Source of the DNA: Acinetobacter sichuanensis
GTDB lineage: Bacteria > Pseudomonadota > Gammaproteobacteria > Pseudomonadales > Moraxellaceae
Length of the DNA: 64,000 nucleotides
NCBI RefSeq assembly: GCF_003024515.2
Contig: NZ_PYIX02000003.1
Coordinates: 124,001 to 188,000 of the forward strand
Direction of reading: 5' to 3'
The notes below the pieces were generated by a model that had not been told where the DNA came from, did not search any database, and worked only from the letters and a program-made list of their open reading frames with translations. The position numbers were made by a program, and so were the translations under genes. Positions 56,082 through 64,000 of the stretch are shown here, piece by piece; position 1 is the stretch's first letter; every line of letters starts with the position of its first letter.

Positions 56082-56162
56082 CAGCTAATTTGAAAAAAGT
56101 CTGATAATGACACTCTTTTTTTAAACAAATTTCAAGCGTTATAGCGCTCATATTTTGGTTTA

Positions 56163-56201
56163 TATGACGAATTTGTCATATTTTAAGTAATTTTTAAGTA
56201 A
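56163..56201 (+). promoter_or_regulatory. Palindrome and 11-bp-spaced direct repeat upstream of the DegP-like gene
   Basis: TATGAC-GAATTT-GTCATA (56163-56180) is followed directly by TTTTAAGTAA repeated at 56181-56190 and 56192-56201. The helical spacing is typical of response-regulator sites. The region also faces nadB. Confidence 0.45.
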
Positions 56202-56308
56202 AGTATTGTTTTTTAATAATATAGAAACATAATATTACGTAAAAAAGTAAAATTTTATGCTAAAAACAAATGTTTCAACAAAAAACAAAATTTGTAGGTT
56301 GATTATTC

Positions 56309-57700
56309 ATGAAAAGTGGCTTTATACAAAAAGGAATGTACGCTGCAGTTTTTACTGTTGCAGCAACACAAGCACAAGCGTCAGCTCCTGTAGATTTTTC
56401 AAATTTAGTTGAGCAGGTGAGCCCTGCTGTTGTGAGTGTGAATGTTGTAAAAAAACTGTCTCAAGAAGAGTTATTACAACAACAAGTTCCTGAGATATTG
56501 AAACGTTTTTTTGGTAATCAAATCATCATTCCACAACAGCAAATACCACAAGAAAAAACAGGCTATGGCAGCGCTTTTTTTATCAGTAAAGATGGTTATT
56601 TGCTAACAAATCATCATGTGGTTGAAGATGCTTCAAAAGTGACCATTGTATTAAATGATCGCCGTGAAATTGATGCTAAAGTTGTGGGTAGTGATGAACG
56701 TACTGATATTGCATTACTTAAAGTTGACGGCACAAATTTTCCATCTTTAAGTACAGGCAATATAGATCAGCTCAAAGTGGGGCAACCTGTTTTAGCGATT
56801 GGTTCTCCTTTTGGCTTTGACTATTCGGCATCAGCGGGTATCGTGAGTGCTAAGTCTCGAAATATGATGGGTGAAACCTCGGTTCCTTTTATTCAAACAG
56901 ATGTTGCTCTAAATCCTGGAAACTCAGGTGGACCATTATTTAATCAGCAAGGTCAAGTTGTGGGTGTAAATTCACGGATCTTTAGCGGTACAGGTGGTTA
57001 TATGGGTTTATCATTTTCGATACCCATTGATGTTGCGATGGATGTTGTAGATCAGTTGAAAAAGAATGGTAAAGTGACACGTTCTTATCTAGGTGTCATG
57101 TTGCAAGATATTGATCGTAACTTAGCAGAAGCTTATAAACTGGATAAACCTGAAGGTTCACTCATTACACAAGTTGCACCTGATTCACCCGCAGAAAAAG
57201 CAGGCTTTAAATCAGGCGATGTCATTATGAAATATAATGGTTCACCTATTTCACGTACAAGCGAGTTGTTGAACTATTTGAATCGTACTCAACCTGCACA
57301 AACTGTTCAGTTAGAAGTATTACGTGATGATAAGCCAAAAGTCATTTCTGCAACGTTGACCATTGCACCAGATGATACACCTGCAAAAGATGATAATGCA
57401 GCGGACGTAAAAAGCAAAAAAGGTCCAATTTTAGGTGTGGCAATTCGTTCTTTAAATGAAGTGGAAAAGTCACGTTTGGGCATTAAAGGTGGAGTTTTGA
57501 TTCAGGATGTGACACGAGGTGGTTTAGCTGCTCAGTCACGTATCATGGCTGGTGATATTATTACGCAAATCAATTCAAAAACGATTCAAAATTCAAATGA
57601 TTTTGTTGCAGCAGTTTCAGAGTTAAAGGCAAATTCTGTGGCACGTGTTGCCATTATTCGTGAAGGGCAACATGCAATGATTGGCTTGCGTATTCAATAA
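56309..57700 (+). CDS. Periplasmic serine protease, DegP/DegQ/MucD type
   Basis: This 463-residue HtrA protease has a cleaved signal (QAQASA, ~27), the catalytic triad His in LTNHHVVED, Asp in ERTDIALL and Ser in NPGNSGGPL, and two PDZ domains (~270-355, ~375-460). Two PDZ domains and a signal peptide separate it from the DegS-like protein at 23.5 kb. It degrades or refolds periplasmic proteins under stress. The upstream repeats may mediate envelope-stress control. A terminator follows. Confidence 0.92.
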   Translation: MKSGFIQKGMYAAVFTVAATQAQASAPVDFSNLVEQVSPAVVSVNVVKKLSQEELLQQQVPEILKRFFGNQIIIPQQQIPQEKTGYGSAFFISKDGYLLTNHHVVEDASKVTIVLNDRREIDAKVVGSDERTDIALLKVDGTNFPSLSTGNIDQLKVGQPVLAIGSPFGFDYSASAGIVSAKSRNMMGETSVPFIQTDVALNPGNSGGPLFNQQGQVVGVNSRIFSGTGGYMGLSFSIPIDVAMDVVDQLKKNGKVTRSYLGVMLQDIDRNLAEAYKLDKPEGSLITQVAPDSPAEKAGFKSGDVIMKYNGSPISRTSELLNYLNRTQPAQTVQLEVLRDDKPKVISATLTIAPDDTPAKDDNAADVKSKKGPILGVAIRSLNEVEKSRLGIKGGVLIQDVTRGGLAAQSRIMAGDIITQINSKTIQNSNDFVAAVSELKANSVARVAIIREGQHAMIGLRIQ

Positions 57701-57727
57701 GTCAATTCCTTAATTTTTAAATCATAT

Positions 57728-57753
57728 TAGCCACTTATTTAGTGGCTTTTTTA
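57728..57753 (+). terminator. Intrinsic terminator after the DegP-like gene
   Basis: GCCACT pairs with AGTGGC around a 5-nt loop and is followed by six T. Confidence 0.85.
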
Positions 57754-57798
57754 TGACAAAATAAGTGCAATATTTAAGATGAAAGACAAAGGACGAAC

Positions 57799-58242
57799 AT
57801 GAGTTCAATATTTGATTTACAAATCAAGGTAAAGCCAGAACATATTGATATATTGGGTCATGTGAATAATGTTGTATATGTACAATGGATGCAAGATGTC
57901 GCTACTGCACATATTGAAACGCTAGGTGTAGGGCTTAAAGAATATTTAGAAATGAAACATGCGATGGTCGCTGTTGAACATCATGTGCAATATCGTAAAG
58001 CAGCAATGTTGGACGATGAGATTATTTTACGTACATGGTTTAATGATATTAATGCCCTATATTCGTTTCGTCAGTATGCTTTTTTTAGAGCAAGTGATAA
58101 AAGCTTATTATTTACAGGAAGTACCAAATGGGCATGTATTGAAATTGCATCAGGTCGTCCAAAACGTATGTCACCGACATTTATTCAGGCTTATCAACCG
58201 CTTGATATAGATACAGATCCTTACGCTTTTACAATATTATAA
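57799..58242 (+). CDS. Acyl-CoA thioesterase, 4HBT family
   Basis: This 147-residue hot-dog protein has the YbgC/4-hydroxybenzoyl-CoA-thioesterase start DILGHVNNVVYVQWMQDVA (~15-33); an acidic residue of this helix region is the usual catalytic group. RPKRMSPTFIQAY occurs near the end. It cleaves short or aromatic acyl-CoA in known relatives; its own substrate is unknown. It stands alone behind the protease terminator. Confidence 0.88.
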   Translation: MSSIFDLQIKVKPEHIDILGHVNNVVYVQWMQDVATAHIETLGVGLKEYLEMKHAMVAVEHHVQYRKAAMLDDEIILRTWFNDINALYSFRQYAFFRASDKSLLFTGSTKWACIEIASGRPKRMSPTFIQAYQPLDIDTDPYAFTIL

Positions 58243-58251
58243 GTATTCTGA

Positions 58252-58290
58252 TTTTCAGCTATATTTTTCATATAGCTGAAAATTTTTATA
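58252..58290. terminator. Terminator between the 4HBT and DUF1090-like genes
   Basis: TTTTCAGCTATAT pairs with ATATAGCTGAAAA around a 5-nt loop, with T runs on both sides; the genes converge. Confidence 0.88.
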
Positions 58291-58299
58291 TGTGGAGAA

Positions 58300-58509
58300 T
58301 TATTTCTTTACATACTTTGCACAGTCTTGATCTAAACGTGCGATGGCTTTATTTAAACCTTCAATGCGATGGGTATTATTGTATTTTTTAGCATATTGTA
58401 ATTGCTCTACAAGTTTCTCTTTTTTGATTTGGCATGATTTTGCATCATAAGCAAATGATTGTACTGAAATTAGAGCAACTGTAACTGTTAATAGCGTCCG
58501 TTTTAACAT
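58300..58509 (-). CDS. Small secreted protein, DUF1090-like
   Basis: This 69-residue protein has a signal peptide (LLTVTVALISVQSFA, cut near residue 20). The mature part has two cysteines (KSCQIKKEKL and DQDCAKY) and a helical hairpin QLQYAKKYNNTHRIEGLNKAI, seen in part, which resembles DUF1090/YqjC periplasmic proteins. It is shorter than the usual ~100-130 residues. Function is unknown. Confidence 0.75.
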   Translation of the reverse strand: MLKRTLLTVTVALISVQSFAYDAKSCQIKKEKLVEQLQYAKKYNNTHRIEGLNKAIARLDQDCAKYVKK

Positions 58510-58913
58510 GATAAATATATCTTAAGTAATAAAAACTGTATGATAAGTTGAGCTGATGTATATAAAGTGGAAAAGTTGTTAATTACAGTATTATTCACGT
58601 TTTTAAATATTAAAATAATGGATGAATTAAGAATAAATATCTATTTTATTTATCTTTTTTTTGAAAATTTGAACATATATTTTTGACTATTTGTATATTG
58701 ATTCTCGTTTTTTGAAATTATTATAGGGTCTATTTTTTCATTAATTTACTTTTTTGATGCTGAGTTTTTGTTTTCAACTCACATTTATAGGCTCTACATA
58801 AATTAATATGAATACTTTAAAAAAACCATCTGCTATAATCCTTCGCAATTTCTATTCAGCTTTTGTTATGTATATTTTTTCAGTACATAGCGCGTTTTTC
58901 TTCAAGGTAGCCC
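58510..58913. promoter_or_regulatory. Long AT-rich region upstream of lepA
   Basis: This ~400-bp non-coding region is divergent to the DUF1090-like gene. Near its right end is a lepA promoter (entered separately). The rest (58550-58800) is almost pure A/T with no gene or hairpin that I trust. Confidence 0.55.
58812..58839 (+). promoter_or_regulatory. Extended -10 promoter of lepA
   Basis: TGCTATAAT (58831-58839) is a full extended -10 with a perfect TATAAT. The -35 (about 58812-58817) is poor, as is common when the TG motif is present. The leader would be about 68 nt. Confidence 0.6.
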
Positions 58914-60731
58914 ATGGCGCAAGCTAAAAAATCCGTCGATATTAAAAATATTCGTAATTTCAGTATCATCGCGCATATCGACCACGGAAAGTCGACACTC
59001 GCGGATCGTTTCATTCAAACTTGCGGTGGTTTACAAGATCGTGAAATGCAGGCTCAAGTCCTCGACTCTATGGAGTTAGAGCGTGAGCGTGGTATTACGA
59101 TTAAAGCGACTTCGGTCACCTTGTATTATACGCATCCGAATGGTCAAGAATATCAATTAAACTTCATTGATACCCCAGGACACGTAGACTTCTCTTATGA
59201 AGTATCACGTTCTTTGGCGGCATGTGAAGGTGCACTTTTGGTTGTTGATGCAGCTCAAGGTGTGGAAGCTCAATCGGTTGCAAACTGCTATACAGCAATT
59301 GAACAGGGCTTAGAAGTACTTCCTGTTCTAAATAAAATTGATTTGCCGCAGGCTGAACCTGAACGTGTCATTCAAGAAATTGAAGATATTATCGGGATTG
59401 AAGCCACTGAAGCTCCAACATGTTCAGCAAAAACAGGTTTAGGCATTGAAGGTGTGCTTGAAACATTGGTCAATGTGATCCCTGCACCTGAAGGTGATCG
59501 TGATGCACCTTTACAAGCTTTGATTGTAGACTCATGGTTTGACAACTATTTAGGTGTTGTTTCTTTAGTTCGTGTGAAACAAGGTCGTGTGCGTAAAGGT
59601 GACAAAATGTTGATGAAATCAACAGGTCAAACGCACATCATCACTTCAGTGGGTATTTTTAATCCAAAGCATACTGAAACAGGTATTTTGGAAGCAGGTG
59701 AAGTTGGTTTCGTCATTGCGGGAATTAAAGATATTTTTGGTGCACCTGTAGGTGATACCATTACATTATCGACGACACCAGACGTTGAAACATTACCAGG
59801 GTTTAAAAAGGTTAAACCGCAGGTTTATGCAGGTTTATTCCCAATTGATGCCAGCGATTTTGAACCTTTCCGTGATGCTTTGCAGAAACTACAAATCAAT
59901 GACTCTGCATTATTCTTTGAACCTGAAAGCTCAGATGCATTAGGCTTTGGTTTCCGTTGTGGTTTCCTCGGTATGTTGCATATGGAAATCGTACAAGAAC
60001 GTTTAGAACGTGAATACGATTTAGATCTAATTTCTTCTGCACCGACTGTAATTTATGAAGCGGTGATGAAAAATGGTCAAACAATCTATATTGATAGCCC
60101 TTCTAAAATGCCAGATGGTTCAACTGTAGAAGATTTACGTGAACCAATTGCAGAATGTCATATTCTTGTTCCACAAGACTATTTGGGTAATGTCATGACT
60201 TTATGTGTTGAGCGCCGTGGTGTGCAAAAAGACATGAAATTTATGGCAAATCAAGTGTCTATCACATTTGAAATCCCAATGGCTGAAGTGGTAATGGACT
60301 TCTTTGATAAGTTAAAATCATGTTCTCGTGGTTTTGCGTCATTAGACTATACTTTTGTGCGTTTTGAAAGTTCATCTTTGGTTAAGGTTGATGTGCTAAT
60401 TAATGGTGATAAGGTAGATGCCTTAGCCATGATTTGTCACCGTCAAGATGCGCGTCATCGTGGTATTGCACTCGTTGAAAAAATGAAAGACTTGATTCCA
60501 CGTCAAATGTTTGATGTTGCGATTCAGGCGGCTATTGGTGCACAAATCATTGCACGTTCAACTGTAAAAGCGATGCGTAAAAACGTATTAGCGAAATGTT
60601 ACGGTGGTGACGTTTCACGTAAGAAGAAATTACTTTCGAAACAAAAAGAAGGTAAGAAACGTATGAAGCAAGTGGGTAGCGTTGAAATCCCACAAGAAGC
60701 GTTCCTTGCTGTATTAAAAGTCGATAGATAA
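58914..60731 (+). CDS. lepA: Elongation factor 4 (LepA)
   Basis: It is a ribosomal GTPase that back-translocates or helps mature stalled ribosomes. It has 605 residues. The GTPase has AHIDHGKST (~20), [12 protein letters not shown] and NKIDLP. The LepA-specific C-terminal domain includes [19 protein letters not shown] and the Lys-rich tail. AAGG lies before the ATG. lepB follows after 21 bp, the classic pairing. Confidence 0.98.
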   Translation: MAQAKKSVDIKNIRNFSIIAHIDHGKSTLADRFIQTCGGLQDREMQAQVLDSMELERERGITIKATSVTLYYTHPNGQEYQLNFIDTPGHVDFSYEVSRSLAACEGALLVVDAAQGVEAQSVANCYTAIEQGLEVLPVLNKIDLPQAEPERVIQEIEDIIGIEATEAPTCSAKTGLGIEGVLETLVNVIPAPEGDRDAPLQALIVDSWFDNYLGVVSLVRVKQGRVRKGDKMLMKSTGQTHIITSVGIFNPKHTETGILEAGEVGFVIAGIKDIFGAPVGDTITLSTTPDVETLPGFKKVKPQVYAGLFPIDASDFEPFRDALQKLQINDSALFFEPESSDALGFGFRCGFLGMLHMEIVQERLEREYDLDLISSAPTVIYEAVMKNGQTIYIDSPSKMPDGSTVEDLREPIAECHILVPQDYLGNVMTLCVERRGVQKDMKFMANQVSITFEIPMAEVVMDFFDKLKSCSRGFASLDYTFVRFESSSLVKVDVLINGDKVDALAMICHRQDARHRGIALVEKMKDLIPRQMFDVAIQAAIGAQIIARSTVKAMRKNVLAKCYGGDVSRKKKLLSKQKEGKKRMKQVGSVEIPQEAFLAVLKVDR

Positions 60732-60752
60732 AAACTAGAGGTTTGATTGCTC

Positions 60753-61607
60753 ATGGATTTTGATTTTAATTTAATTCTCGTACCTGCAACGCTGATATTT
60801 TTTGGCTTATGGTTGCTCGACAAGTTTGTGCTTAAACAGCGTGCGACCAAAGGAAAGGGAAATGAAAATTTCATCATTACATGGGCATACGACTTCTGGC
60901 CAGTATTGGCTGTAGTTTTAGTTTTACGCTCTTTCTTCTTTGAACCTTTTAATATTCCTTCAGATTCTATGGTGCCAACTTTAGAAACAGGTGATTATAT
61001 TTTGGTGAATAAATACCAATATGGTGTACGTTTGCCGATTACCAACACTAAAGTTTTAGATATTGGCGAACCGCAACGTGGTGATGTTGCTGTGTTTCGT
61101 TATCCTGAAAATCCAAAAATTAGTTATATCAAACGTATTATTGGTTTACCAGGTGATCATATTGAATTTGATAATGGGCAGTTGATCATTAATGGTCAAA
61201 AAATTTCCCAAGTTACAACTGAGTTCAGTCGTGAAAAAGACATTTTGGATACACCAAAATCAATCTATTATACTGAAACTATGGGTGAGCATCAGCATTT
61301 AGTCCGTATTCTTGAAGGTCAAAATACGTTAGTTGGTGCATTTAACTATGCTCAGAAAAAAGAAGATCTACCTTTTGTTGCACGTGATAATGATCGTTTT
61401 ATAAAAAGCAATGGTCAGAGTTGGGAAGTGACTGTACCAAAAGGAAAGTACTTTGCAATGGGTGATAACCGTGATCAAAGTGCTGATAGTCGTTTTTGGG
61501 GTTTTGTACCTGAAGAGAACTTAACAGGTCATGCGATTTATGTGTGGATGCATAAAGAGCCTGGTTTGAATTTTCCATCATTTAGCCGTAATGGAAAAAT
61601 TAACTAG
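60753..61607 (+). CDS. lepB: Signal peptidase I
   Basis: It removes signal peptides from secreted proteins at the inner membrane. It has 284 residues from the ATG at 60753; a TTG at 60747 is nearer the AGAGG site and remains possible. Two N-terminal membrane segments precede the catalytic Ser72 (IPSDSMVPTL) and Lys127 (SYIKRIIGLPGDH). The box GDNRDQSADSRFWGFV is near 235. It is cotranscribed with lepA and followed by a terminator. Confidence 0.96.
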   Translation: MDFDFNLILVPATLIFFGLWLLDKFVLKQRATKGKGNENFIITWAYDFWPVLAVVLVLRSFFFEPFNIPSDSMVPTLETGDYILVNKYQYGVRLPITNTKVLDIGEPQRGDVAVFRYPENPKISYIKRIIGLPGDHIEFDNGQLIINGQKISQVTTEFSREKDILDTPKSIYYTETMGEHQHLVRILEGQNTLVGAFNYAQKKEDLPFVARDNDRFIKSNGQSWEVTVPKGKYFAMGDNRDQSADSRFWGFVPEENLTGHAIYVWMHKEPGLNFPSFSRNGKIN

Positions 61608-61626
61608 TTAAAAGATAGAGTGTAAT

Positions 61627-61659
61627 GAAAAAGACCAAGTTGATTGGTCTTTTTTTATG
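61627..61659 (+). terminator. Intrinsic terminator of lepAB
   Basis: AAAAAGACCAA pairs with TTGGTCTTTTT around a short loop and is followed by a T run. Confidence 0.9.
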
Positions 61660-61925
61660 GCTTAAAAAGTATATTTAGTTTACTCAGATGAAATAAAGTA
61701 AGTAAAAATGTGCGCTTTAATCTAGCAAGTCTATAGGGTTTGCAAGATAATAGAATGATTAAATATGTGTACATGGTCTCAATTAACAAGAATAGATCTG
61801 TACTGTCGATATTTAGTTTTTTAATTTGGGGAATTTGGTGCTGTAAACTCAGTGGGATTTGATCATCTACACTTATGTTCATAGTGCCAAAATGGTATAA
61901 TTATTTCGCCTAGTGGATAATAACA
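61660..61925. other. Intergenic region between lepB terminator and DUF4845-rnc-era
   Basis: Besides the promoter entered separately, nothing is recognised. A 75-codon minus-strand frame here has no family or ribosome-binding site. Confidence 0.5.
61873..61901 (+). promoter_or_regulatory. Extended -10 promoter of DUF4845-rnc-era
   Basis: TGGTATAAT (61893-61901) is an extended -10 with perfect TATAAT; TTATGT (61873-61878) lies 17 bp upstream as a weak -35. Together with the lepAB terminator, it makes this set a separate transcript. Confidence 0.62.
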
Positions 61926-62300
61926 ATGCGTAAATCTCAACAAGGTGCGTCGTATATTACGATTTTATTGGTAATCATGGTCTTTGCTTTTGTTGCAAAA
62001 GCAGCAGTGGCAATCTGGCCATCATACTGGGACGATCGTGTGATTGATAATCAGATAGAGCAATTGATGCAAGAGAGCTCTTCTGAAATCACACCATCTA
62101 AATTTGAAAGTCAAATGAGCCAACGCTTAGATATGAACAATATCCGTGATTTGAAATTTAAGGATATTGCAACTGTATCTACAGAAAACGGTTTAACAGT
62201 GACTAAGAAATATGAAGTAAGAACACCGTTTTTTATGAATATTGACTTAGTCCAAACATTCGAGAAGAGTTTTGATCAAAGGTCAGTTCAAAGTAAGTGA
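61926..62300 (+). CDS. DUF4845 membrane protein
   Basis: This 124-residue protein has one N-terminal membrane segment (GASYITILLVIMVFAFVAKA, ~7-26) and a periplasmic domain with WPSYWDDRVIDNQIEQLMQ and VTKKYEVRTPFF, as in the DUF4845 family. The family is found between lepB and rnc in many gammaproteobacteria and has no known function. The rnc start lies inside its last codons (29-bp overlap), so the two are translationally linked. Confidence 0.9.
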   Translation: MRKSQQGASYITILLVIMVFAFVAKAAVAIWPSYWDDRVIDNQIEQLMQESSSEITPSKFESQMSQRLDMNNIRDLKFKDIATVSTENGLTVTKKYEVRTPFFMNIDLVQTFEKSFDQRSVQSK

Positions 62301-62964
62301 TCCACGCTTACAGAGTCGTATCGGTTATGTGTTTAAACAACCAGAGTTATTACAACTTGCACTGACACATCGTTCGGTAAGCCATAAATATAACTATGAG
62401 CGCCTAGAATTTCTAGGCGATTCACTGTTAGGTATGATTATCGCAAACTATTTGTACCACGCTTATCCTACAGAGAATGAAGGGCGTTTAACACGTATGC
62501 GTGCAACATTAGTGCGTCAGGAAGCATTAGGTAAAATTGCCAATGATTTAAAATTAAGCACCAGTTTAATTTTAAGTACAGGTGAATTGAAATCTGGTGG
62601 TCATCATCGTGAGTCTATATTAGCAGATACAGTCGAAGCGCTTATTGGTGCAATTTATACAGAGAGTCAGGATTTACCTTTATTACGTTCGATTGTTTTA
62701 AAATGGTATGAACCTTATCTGGAAAATATTGAACCAACAGATCAGTTAAAAGATCCAAAATCGCGTTTACAAGAATATCTACAAGCTCGTAAAAAGCATT
62801 TACCTGTTTATGAGGTTGTAGATATTCAGGGTGATGCACCGAATCAACATTTTAAAGTAGAATGTACTGTAGATGGCTTACCTAAAATGATGGGTGAGGG
62901 ATCAAGTCGCCGCTTTGCAGAACAGGCAGTTGCGGCGGAATTTTTAAAGTTATTGGAGCAGTAA
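62272..62964 (+). CDS. rnc: Ribonuclease III
   Basis: It cuts double-stranded RNA for rRNA processing and mRNA turnover. It has 230 residues from a TTG at 62272; no ATG gives a full N-terminus, and the next in-frame Met is inside the catalytic domain. The signature is NYERLEFLGDSLLGM (~42) and the second acidic site is DTVEALIGAIY (~118). The dsRNA-binding domain is ~155-228. The TTG start and overlap with DUF4845 may limit its level. era follows after 5 bp. Confidence 0.96.
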   Translation: MIKGQFKVSDPRLQSRIGYVFKQPELLQLALTHRSVSHKYNYERLEFLGDSLLGMIIANYLYHAYPTENEGRLTRMRATLVRQEALGKIANDLKLSTSLILSTGELKSGGHHRESILADTVEALIGAIYTESQDLPLLRSIVLKWYEPYLENIEPTDQLKDPKSRLQEYLQARKKHLPVYEVVDIQGDAPNQHFKVECTVDGLPKMMGEGSSRRFAEQAVAAEFLKLLEQ

Positions 62965-62969
62965 ACTGC

Positions 62970-63998
62970 ATGAGTACACATTCCGATCACAATGATGCTG
63001 ATCACGAGCCAAATGAAAACGGCAATGATTTAATTAATCAATTTTTTAGTTCGCAAGGGACAGAAATTCCTTCGGATTATCGTAGTGGCTTTGTTGCAAT
63101 TGTTGGTCGCCCAAATGTAGGCAAATCAACATTGATGAACCATTTATTGGGTCAAAAACTTTCAATTACTTCACGTAAGCCACAAACAACTCGACATAAA
63201 ATTGTTGGGATTGATAGTCGTGAAAAATCTCAGGCAGTATTTGTCGATACACCAGGGATGCACAAGAAAGAAGTACGTGCCATCAATAAAATGATGAATA
63301 AAGCTGCAAATTCAGCCTTACGTGATGTCAATCTTGTATTGTTTGTTTTGGATGCACAAAAGTGGACGCAAAATGACGATTTAGTCTTGGAAAAACTGCA
63401 AAATGCAGAGATGCCAGTGATCTTGATCATCAATAAAATTGATACCTTAGAAAATAAGCGTATGGTTTTACCCTTGATTCAAGAACGCGCTAAGCTTATG
63501 AATTTTGCTGAAATTGTCCCTGTATCGGCATTGCGTGGTGCAAACTTAGATCATTTGCGTGATGCGATTGAAAAATATTTGCCATTCCAACCGCCGCTAT
63601 ATTCATTAGAACAAGTGACAGATCGTTCTGAACGTTTCCTTGCGAGTGAAATTATTCGTGAGAAAATCATGCGTCAGTTGGGTGAGGAACTTCCTTATGA
63701 TTTAACGGTTCAAATTGAGTCATTTAAAACTGAGGAAGCGACCATTAATGAAAAAACAGGTCGTCCTAAAGCAGCGTGTACTTATATTGATGCAACGATT
63801 TTTGTGGATCGCCCTGGTCAAAAAGCCATTGTGATTGGTGAAAAAGGTGCCAAACTGAAAAAAATCGGGATGGACGCACGTGTTGATATGGAAAAAATGT
63901 TCGAACAAAAAATTATGCTGACACTTTGGGTGAAAGTCAAAGGTGGCTGGTCTGATGATGAACGTGCATTGAAGAGTTTAGGCTATAGCGATATTTAA
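62970..63998 (+). CDS. era: GTPase Era
   Basis: It is a ribosome-assembly GTPase that binds the 3' end of 16S rRNA. It has 342 residues, about 40 more than E. coli Era because of an acidic, Asn/His-rich N-terminal tail (DHNDADHEPNENGNDLINQF). The GTPase has GRPNVGKST (~47), VDTPGMH and INKID. The KH domain has IVIGEKGAKLKKIG (~290). The stop is complete, two bases before the window end. Confidence 0.97.
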   Translation: MSTHSDHNDADHEPNENGNDLINQFFSSQGTEIPSDYRSGFVAIVGRPNVGKSTLMNHLLGQKLSITSRKPQTTRHKIVGIDSREKSQAVFVDTPGMHKKEVRAINKMMNKAANSALRDVNLVLFVLDAQKWTQNDDLVLEKLQNAEMPVILIINKIDTLENKRMVLPLIQERAKLMNFAEIVPVSALRGANLDHLRDAIEKYLPFQPPLYSLEQVTDRSERFLASEIIREKIMRQLGEELPYDLTVQIESFKTEEATINEKTGRPKAACTYIDATIFVDRPGQKAIVIGEKGAKLKKIGMDARVDMEKMFEQKIMLTLWVKVKGGWSDDERALKSLGYSDI

Positions 63999-64000
63999 TT

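Noticed and set aside
61655..61882. 75-codon minus-strand frame between lepB and the DUF4845 gene
   Set aside because: No ribosome-binding site or family; it overlaps a terminator at one end and lies next to a promoter for the opposite strand.
1..64000. CRISPR arrays, insertion sequences or prophage genes
   Set aside because: No spaced direct repeats, transposase or phage structural genes were seen on either strand.

Overview
The window is an AT-rich gammaproteobacterial chromosome segment that fits the genus Acinetobacter. The strongest marker is a CarO outer-membrane protein. Supporting markers are an Ata/YadA-type trimeric adhesin end, the DUF4845-rnc-era and pabC-mltG-tmk gene orders, an lptM-lysA-dapF order, and protein sequences that resemble Acinetobacter housekeeping proteins throughout. 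The species cannot be fixed from the sequence alone. Nearly all genes are intact core genes. There is no insertion sequence, prophage or CRISPR array.

Layout. 0-10 kb: the 3' end of a trimeric autotransporter, dgkA, a lipoprotein GlpQ, an RND pump without a partner adaptor gene, mgtE, a DUF4112 protein, htpX and a GH23 lytic transglycosylase. 10-14.4 kb: ttcA, a free SCP2 protein, an MltF-like transglycosylase, greB and tRNA-Ser(UGA). 14.7-21.5 kb: a lipid-catabolism cluster made of an acyl-CoA dehydrogenase, a fused SDR/MaoC/three-SCP2 protein, an SCPx-type thiolase and a di-iron PF10118 protein. 21.6-31.4 kb: sodB, a Nif3-like protein, a DegS-like protease, an amino-acid racemase, a Tim44-domain protein, radA and two amino-acid transporters (AGCS and CycA). 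31.5-45 kb: a large unknown protein, lptM-lysA-dapF, ubiC-ubiA, a secreted lipase-like lipoprotein, a Bcp-like peroxiredoxin, a diphthine-ammonia-ligase-like protein, queC, queE, dapD, carO and a FadL-family porin. 45-50.7 kb: the sulfate uptake locus sbp-hydrolase-cysT-cysW-cysA followed by a CysB-type regulator. 50.8-64 kb: pabC-mltG-tmk, small hydrolases, nadB, a DegP-like protease, lepA-lepB and DUF4845-rnc-era.

How the genes connect. Several sets act together: lysA, dapF and dapD in the lysine/diaminopimelate pathway; ubiC and ubiA in ubiquinone synthesis; queC and queE in queuosine synthesis; sbp and cysTWA with CysB in sulfate assimilation; and lepB, htpX and the two Do-type proteases in envelope quality control. 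Most transcription units end in clear intrinsic terminators, many of them shared by convergent genes.

The most interesting content is the bacterial cluster that copies the peroxisomal MFE-2/SCPx architecture, with an internally triplicated SCP2 domain (16.2-21.5 kb). Others are a DnaA-box hairpin upstream of ttcA, an orphan plus-strand terminator that suggests a small RNA near 9.1 kb, a shared poly-Asp tag behind the lipobox of two unrelated secreted hydrolases, a structured 126-bp intergenic repeat, and palindrome/direct-repeat operators at carO and at the DegP-like gene.
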